From JADJEI01 sp035328465 (GTDB taxonomy: Bacteria; Bacteroidota; Ignavibacteria; Ignavibacteriales; Ignavibacteriaceae): 28,011 bases of DNA. The translations under genes were made by a program, and so were the position numbers. Positions within the stretch are counted from its first letter, which is position 1. Each line of letters opens with the position of its first letter. Shown in pieces: positions 23,610 through 28,011 of this stretch. Under the pieces are notes generated by a model. The model was not told the DNA's origin. It saw only the letters and a program-made list of their open reading frames with translations, and did no database searches. The stretch lies in NCBI GenBank assembly GCA_035328465.1, contig DAOLIQ010000041.1, positions 1 to 28,011 of the forward strand, in the 5' to 3' direction.

Positions 23610-25837
23610 ATTGAAATTCTCAAAGTTGCAGTTGGTAATATTGGCAGCATATTTACTCTTTGTCCCGTTTTTCTATCAAAGTAAAAAATATTTTTTCGGT
23701 CGTAAACATTTAGCACATTTATACTAAAATCGAGATTTGTAAATCCCAGATTAAATTCTTTGGAAATGTTAAAATCTAATCTGTGATAGGTCGGCAGTCT
23801 GCCAAGATTCCTATCTGCGAGCACAGTGAATGGAAGGTAAGTGCCGAATAAACTTCCAATATTAAAAAGATCTTCAATATATAACTTGTCGTAGTAACCA
23901 ACTATTTGAGTAAATGGTAAACCAGAATTGAAAAACCAGCTTACACTGCTTTGCCAGCCGTCGCCAAAATTAAAAGATAGATTCAACGTAACACTATGCC
24001 GCGAATCATATTTCGGATATGAAATCCATCCATCAATATTTCTATATGCCCAGCTTAATGAATATGAAGCAGATGCGTCAATAATTCCATTTGAATATTT
24101 CAGCCAATATTCCGAACCGTAAGCTTCGCCACTGCCATTAATAAAGTCTGGGTCAGAGGCTTGAATTTTATTTTGATTTTCTTCGGCTGTATTATTTAAT
24201 TTTTTATAATATCCTTCAACTGTGAAAGTTAGATTTTGAATTCCATTATACTCTAAGCCCAAAACATAATGAGTAGCGTCAGAAGGTTTTAAGTAATTGG
24301 GAGTAATCACCCAAGGTTCGAATAAAGAAATTACTTCACTCTCGTTTGTTAGAGTAATCAAATCCTGAGAGTAAATACCCCATGCACCTTTCAACGCAAG
24401 GAAGGGGAAAACCCGGTAAGTGACATTAACTCTCGGTTCAGCAATTGGTCCGGTTTGCTCGCTAAGTGAAATAACATTTAATCTGCTTCCGATATCCGCA
24501 CCGAAATCTTCATATCTTAAAAATTTATATTTGGCATAAAGTACTAATTGAAGTGATTTGTCATTTAGATCTGTTGTAGCGCCTTGAAGGTTTTCAAAAT
24601 TTAATTCAGTGTTGATAGACTTTATACTGTAACCGGCTTTGATTTCATCCTTTGATTCGGCAATGTATGAAACATCAGACCGAAGAGTTACATCATTAAT
24701 GAAATTTCTTCGTGGTTTTGTAATGCTAAAGTTGGGAAAAACTTCGCCATAGAAATTACTGATAGAAAAATTTGTTTCGGAATATACCGGTACATTTTCC
24801 CATTCTTGAAAAAGATACGCTCCATAAATATTGTTACTCCATTTATAATCTGCTTCACTGCTATTGACTCCGATTAATTGATCTAAGCTATTAAATCCGT
24901 GCACTGAAATTTTTGTCAAATTTCCAGAACCATCACTAATATAATTGAACTTGAACGAAAGGTCATAAAAATCGAATGGTGCATCTTTATAGTTTAAGAA
25001 TTTTTTTAGAATGCCGTTAAATGTACTCTTTCTTCCAGAGACAATAAAAGATCCAATTGGCAATGGACCTTCAACCGAGGCTTTGGCTGTCAGAAAACTG
25101 CCTGTTACGTTGGCAGCAAATTTATTTTTATTTCCATCTTTAGTAACGAGATTTAAAACAGAAGAGAGTCGTCCGCCATAATCAGCGGTGAATCCGCCTT
25201 TAAAAAATTCTACTGCATTAATAATTTCCGGATCAATAATACTAAATAATCCGAGTGCGTGAAAAGGATTATAAACAGAAACTCCATTGAACAAAACTAA
25301 ATTCTGATTACTGCTTCCGCCGCGAACATAATAACGTGCAGAAACATCGCCGGTTGATTTTACTCCCGGAAGAAATTGGAGTGATCGAAAAATATCTGTC
25401 TCAACACTTTGTGGAAGATATTCAATCTCACGAATGGTCAATTTCTGCAGCCCGATGTCGGTTTCATTGGGGCGGTCATATTTCTCACCAATTTTTTCAA
25501 TAGCTTCTAATTTTATTGCGGAAGGAGCGAGTTCGATTCTTAATTGCGTGATTTGATCGGCTGTTAATTCTATGCGGATTTTTTTTTGCGAGTAACTGAG
25601 ATAACTGACAATTACATTAAAACTCTTTCCCGCTGGAATTCCCGGTATGGTGAAGTTTCCTTTTAAATCGGCAGAAGCACCAATTTTTGTCCCTTCCAGT
25701 ATAATATTTGCAAAGGGGAGGGCTTCGCCCGTAAGTGAATCCGTCACACTTCCTCTTAATGTACCCAATTTTTGAGCTTCGGTGTTGAGGCAGCTAACTA
25801 AAATAAAAACAAAAGTGAGCAGGACAAAATATTTCAA
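23606..25837 (-). CDS. TonB-dependent receptor, first gene of the DUF4249/propeller operon
   Basis: This 743-residue outer-membrane receptor has a signal region (1-22, ending TEAQ). The signal also contains LVSC, so a lipoprotein form cannot be excluded. A carboxypeptidase-regulatory-like domain follows (about 25-105, GSVTDSLTGEALPFANIILE). The plug domain (about 135-235) contains YYVRGGSSNQNLVLFNG, then FFKGGFTADYGGRLSSVLNL. A large barrel reaches the C-terminus. The start codon is TTG at 25837, with no clear Shine-Dalgarno sequence. I see no better ATG. A promoter with a perfect TTGACA lies about 45 bases upstream. The ligand is unknown. The other receptor in this window (1749-3884) has a similar layout but a different partner set. 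Confidence 0.9.
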   Translation of the reverse strand: MKYFVLLTFVFILVSCLNTEAQKLGTLRGSVTDSLTGEALPFANIILEGTKIGASADLKGNFTIPGIPAGKSFNVIVSYLSYSQKKIRIELTADQITQLRIELAPSAIKLEAIEKIGEKYDRPNETDIGLQKLTIREIEYLPQSVETDIFRSLQFLPGVKSTGDVSARYYVRGGSSNQNLVLFNGVSVYNPFHALGLFSIIDPEIINAVEFFKGGFTADYGGRLSSVLNLVTKDGNKNKFAANVTGSFLTAKASVEGPLPIGSFIVSGRKSTFNGILKKFLNYKDAPFDFYDLSFKFNYISDGSGNLTKISVHGFNSLDQLIGVNSSEADYKWSNNIYGAYLFQEWENVPVYSETNFSISNFYGEVFPNFSITKPRRNFINDVTLRSDVSYIAESKDEIKAGYSIKSINTELNFENLQGATTDLNDKSLQLVLYAKYKFLRYEDFGADIGSRLNVISLSEQTGPIAEPRVNVTYRVFPFLALKGAWGIYSQDLITLTNESEVISLFEPWVITPNYLKPSDATHYVLGLEYNGIQNLTFTVEGYYKKLNNTAEENQNKIQASDPDFINGSGEAYGSEYWLKYSNGIIDASASYSLSWAYRNIDGWISYPKYDSRHSVTLNLSFNFGDGWQSSVSWFFNSGLPFTQIVGYYDKLYIEDLFNIGSLFGTYLPFTVLADRNLGRLPTYHRLDFNISKEFNLGFTNLDFSINVLNVYDRKNIFYFDRKTGQRVNMLPILPTATLRISI

Positions 25838-25879
25838 GAATCAGTACTATGCTATGTAATTAATATTAATCTATCATTA

Positions 25880-25908
25880 AACATATTACCATAAATGAAC
25901 TTTGTCAA
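25880..25908 (-). promoter_or_regulatory. Promoter of the receptor/DUF4249/propeller operon
   Basis: On the minus strand a perfect TTGACA (25908-25903) is followed after 17 bases by TATGTT (25885-25880), which continues as TATGTTTA. This is a near match to the Bacteroidota TAnnTTTG element. It lies about 43 bases before the TTG start. It is the best promoter I can see in the window. Confidence 0.6.
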
Positions 25909-25929
25909 GAAAAATAATTTTACTGAAAT

Positions 25930-28011
25930 TTATTCTAAAAATAGAGGAAGGGTGAAATGGAAAGTAGTACCAAATCCTTTTTTACTTTCAGCCCAAATTT
26001 TGCCGTTATGTTTTTCAATCATTTCATGACAAAGAATTAATCCAAGTCCCGTTCCTTTTTCCTGTGCTGTTCCCGGTGTGGTAATTGAATTATCGAGCGT
26101 AAACAATTTGGAAATCATATCCTCATCCATTCCAATGCCGTTGTCACGGATAGAGACCTTTATAAACTGCTCCGACAATTCAGCAGTTACTTCTATTTCG
26201 CTATTAGGATTACTGAATTTTATGCTATTTGTAATTAAATTTTGCAAAACAGAAGTGATCATTTTTTCATCAGCCGAAACGAAAATATTTTTTTTAACAT
26301 TGTTTAATATTGTAATCCCTTTTAATGAAGAAACACCCACTAGTACTTGCTGGACATTTTCCACTAGTTGACTAAAATTAAGTTTAGCTGGAGAGAAACT
26401 CATTTTACCAGATTGTAGCCTCGACCATTCAAGTAAATTTTCGATAAGCTTATAAACATTCTTAATAGTCTTATGTATATTTATCATAAAGCTTTTAATA
26501 TCGGGTTTGTCAAGAGAATCAAATTCGTCAACCATTATCTCACTTAGACCAAGTAATCCGTGAAAAGGGCTTCTAAGATCGTGAGCCACAACTGAGAAGA
26601 ATTTGTCTTTACTTGCATTCAAACTTTTCAATTCTTCATTGTACTTATGAATTTTTTGTTGCGCCTTGATTCTTTCTGATATATTTATAAAAGTTACAAC
26701 TGCCCCTATTACTTTATTATTTTTTAAAATAGGATGCGCCCAATATTCGATTTGAAGTTTTGATCCATCGGATTTCCAGAATACTTCATCTTCGTTATGT
26801 AAATTAGCGTCATTTTTAATCGTGAGGAGAATACGACAGCTTTCAATTGGGTAGATTGAACAATCCGGATAAGAATGATGAATAAGATAGTGCATATTTT
26901 TTCCAATAAAAAATTCAGCTTCCGAGTAACCTAATATCTTGGCGCAAGCTTGATTAGCCATAAAACAAATTCCATTAACATCAGTGGCAAAAATTGCTTC
27001 AGCAGTTGAATCAAGTAATAATCTGATTTGTTCCTCACTTTCTTTTAACTGCGTTTCAGCACGCTTTCTCTCAATGGCATTTGCAATTTGACTAGAAACG
27101 AATTGGAGGATAGACAATTCGTTTTTACCAAAACGTATTGATTCATTATAACTTTGAATAGCCAAAACGCCAATTGTTTTAGACCCAACTACTAACGGAA
27201 CTCCTAGCCAATCAATACTTGGCTCGCCTACGCTAACAACCTCACCATTCGCCTCCAATTCGTTGAAGATTTCAGGAGGTGCGAGTAAAGGTTTTCCGGT
27301 ATTTAGGACATATTCAGTCAGACCCTTTGCTTTCTTTTGGGGCGCAGGAGGCTGGTCAATCTCATCAACAAAAAATGGGAAACTAATTGTATCGGTCAGC
27401 TCATCGTATTCAGCAATATAAAAATTTTCTACCGGAATTAATTCACCAAGTATTTTATGAATAAGCTCATACAATTCATTCAAATTGTTCGAGTCGTGTA
27501 CAGCTTCAGAAATTTTGTATAGGGCATTATTTATTTTTTCTTCTTTCTTTCTTTCAGAAATATTTCTTATTACAGCTACTCTAAGGTCTTTGCCTTTGTA
27601 TAAAAAATTTTTTGCTGTGATCTCTAGAGTCTTTATAGTTCCATTTTGTAATTTGGCGTTAACCTCATAAGACTTTTCGTATTTATTTGAAATATTTTTA
27701 TAAAGTAATTCCTTATCTTTTTCGGTCGCAGCAAAAAGCTCTATAATATTTTGATTTTTAAGTTGCGATAAAGAAGTATTAAAAAGTTTAAGAATTGATT
27801 CATTAGCATCGACCACCACTCCTTTATCATGGATAATAATTCCTTCTGTAGATAGATTTGCCAGCATTTTATATCGTGATTCATCTTCACTTAATCGGGT
27901 TTCAATATTTCTATATTCTGTAATATCTTTCAATGAAATAATAACATAATTGGCTGCGTCGTCAATTTTTAAAAGTGAAAATTTAAAAGTCAACCATTTT
28001 ATTAAGTTTTC
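25930..28011 (-). CDS. Multi-PAS/GAF sensor histidine kinase, N-terminus beyond the window
   Basis: The gene is cut by the window edge. The frame is open to base 28011, and the in-frame TTG at 27993 is an internal Leu, not a start. The visible part (about 693 residues) begins with the end of a PAS domain (KDITEYR). A PAS domain (about 36-150) and a GAF domain (about 165-310, WLGVPLVVGSKTIGVLAIQS) follow. Another PAS (about 320-440) has HHSYPDCSIYPIESC. The HisKA dimerisation domain has its phospho-acceptor in FFSVVAHDLRSPFHG (His471, counting from the TTG). The HATPase domain has LQNLITNSIKFS, DNGIGM and KGTGLGL. No transmembrane helix is seen in this part. It should phosphorylate a response regulator, but none is present in the window. 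It lies 92 bases upstream of the receptor operon on the same strand. Confidence 0.9.
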   Translation of the reverse strand, partial: ENLIKWLTFKFSLLKIDDAANYVIISLKDITEYRNIETRLSEDESRYKMLANLSTEGIIIHDKGVVVDANESILKLFNTSLSQLKNQNIIELFAATEKDKELLYKNISNKYEKSYEVNAKLQNGTIKTLEITAKNFLYKGKDLRVAVIRNISERKKEEKINNALYKISEAVHDSNNLNELYELIHKILGELIPVENFYIAEYDELTDTISFPFFVDEIDQPPAPQKKAKGLTEYVLNTGKPLLAPPEIFNELEANGEVVSVGEPSIDWLGVPLVVGSKTIGVLAIQSYNESIRFGKNELSILQFVSSQIANAIERKRAETQLKESEEQIRLLLDSTAEAIFATDVNGICFMANQACAKILGYSEAEFFIGKNMHYLIHHSYPDCSIYPIESCRILLTIKNDANLHNEDEVFWKSDGSKLQIEYWAHPILKNNKVIGAVVTFINISERIKAQQKIHKYNEELKSLNASKDKFFSVVAHDLRSPFHGLLGLSEIMVDEFDSLDKPDIKSFMINIHKTIKNVYKLIENLLEWSRLQSGKMSFSPAKLNFSQLVENVQQVLVGVSSLKGITILNNVKKNIFVSADEKMITSVLQNLITNSIKFSNPNSEIEVTAELSEQFIKVSIRDNGIGMDEDMISKLFTLDNSITTPGTAQEKGTGLGLILCHEMIEKHNGKIWAESKKGFGTTFHFTLPLFLE

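Noticed and set aside
27991..27993. TTG at 27993 as start of the sensor kinase
   Set aside because: The frame stays open to the window edge and the following residues are the C-terminal part of a PAS domain, so the true start is outside.

Overview
The window is AT-rich bacterial DNA, with no rRNA, tRNA, CRISPR array, transposase or phage gene that I can recognise. The gene content points to the Bacteroidota/Chlorobiota/Ignavibacteriota branch: two TonB-dependent receptors with an N-terminal carboxypeptidase-regulatory-like domain, a DUF4249-type lipoprotein, a complete moxR-bat (aerotolerance-type) operon, a PEGA/propeller lipoprotein and Kdo synthesis. Several genes have good Shine-Dalgarno sequences and several have TTG or GTG starts. 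Strong Shine-Dalgarno use argues against Bacteroidia proper, so an Ignavibacteria-like organism is my best guess. This is inference, not proof.

Layout. 1-948: leader region and an orphan lipoprotein (+). 1094-3884 (-): a two-gene unit of TonB-dependent receptor followed by a secreted helical-repeat protein. 3885-4233: a non-coding stretch with a paired direct repeat and a REP-like hairpin. 4234-4956 (-): a TylF-type methyltransferase. 5121-5888 (+): a DUF481 outer-membrane protein. 5938-6591 (-): a HAD phosphatase. 6676-7848 (+): an RlmI-type rRNA methyltransferase. 7950-16176 (+): eight tightly packed genes, moxR, DUF58, a short BatD-like gene, batA, batB, batC, batD and batE. 16257-16905 (+): a secreted YHS-domain protein and a tiny secreted Cys/Met-rich protein, closed by a strong intrinsic terminator. 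16993-20623 (+): a Ste24-type membrane protease, a PlsC acyltransferase, KdsB and a PLP-dependent ACC-deaminase/D-cysteine-desulfhydrase family enzyme. 20768-21184 (+): a stand-alone cobalamin-binding domain of the methylmalonyl-CoA mutase type. 21192-25837 (-): an operon of TonB-dependent receptor, DUF4249 lipoprotein and PEGA/propeller lipoprotein. 25930-28011 (-): a multi-PAS/GAF hybrid sensor kinase that runs off the window edge.

How the genes work together. The bat operon encodes a MoxR AAA+ ATPase, a cytoplasmic DUF58 VWA-like protein, two membrane VWA proteins with intact MIDAS residues, two TPR proteins and two BatD-type membrane proteins. It probably forms one envelope-associated chaperone or assembly complex. 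The YHS and Cys-rich pair directly downstream looks like an exported metal-handling cassette and is the least explained locus here. The 25837-21192 operon looks like an outer-membrane uptake or surface complex, with the receptor, a surface lipoprotein partner and a seven-bladed-propeller lipoprotein made together from one recognisable promoter.
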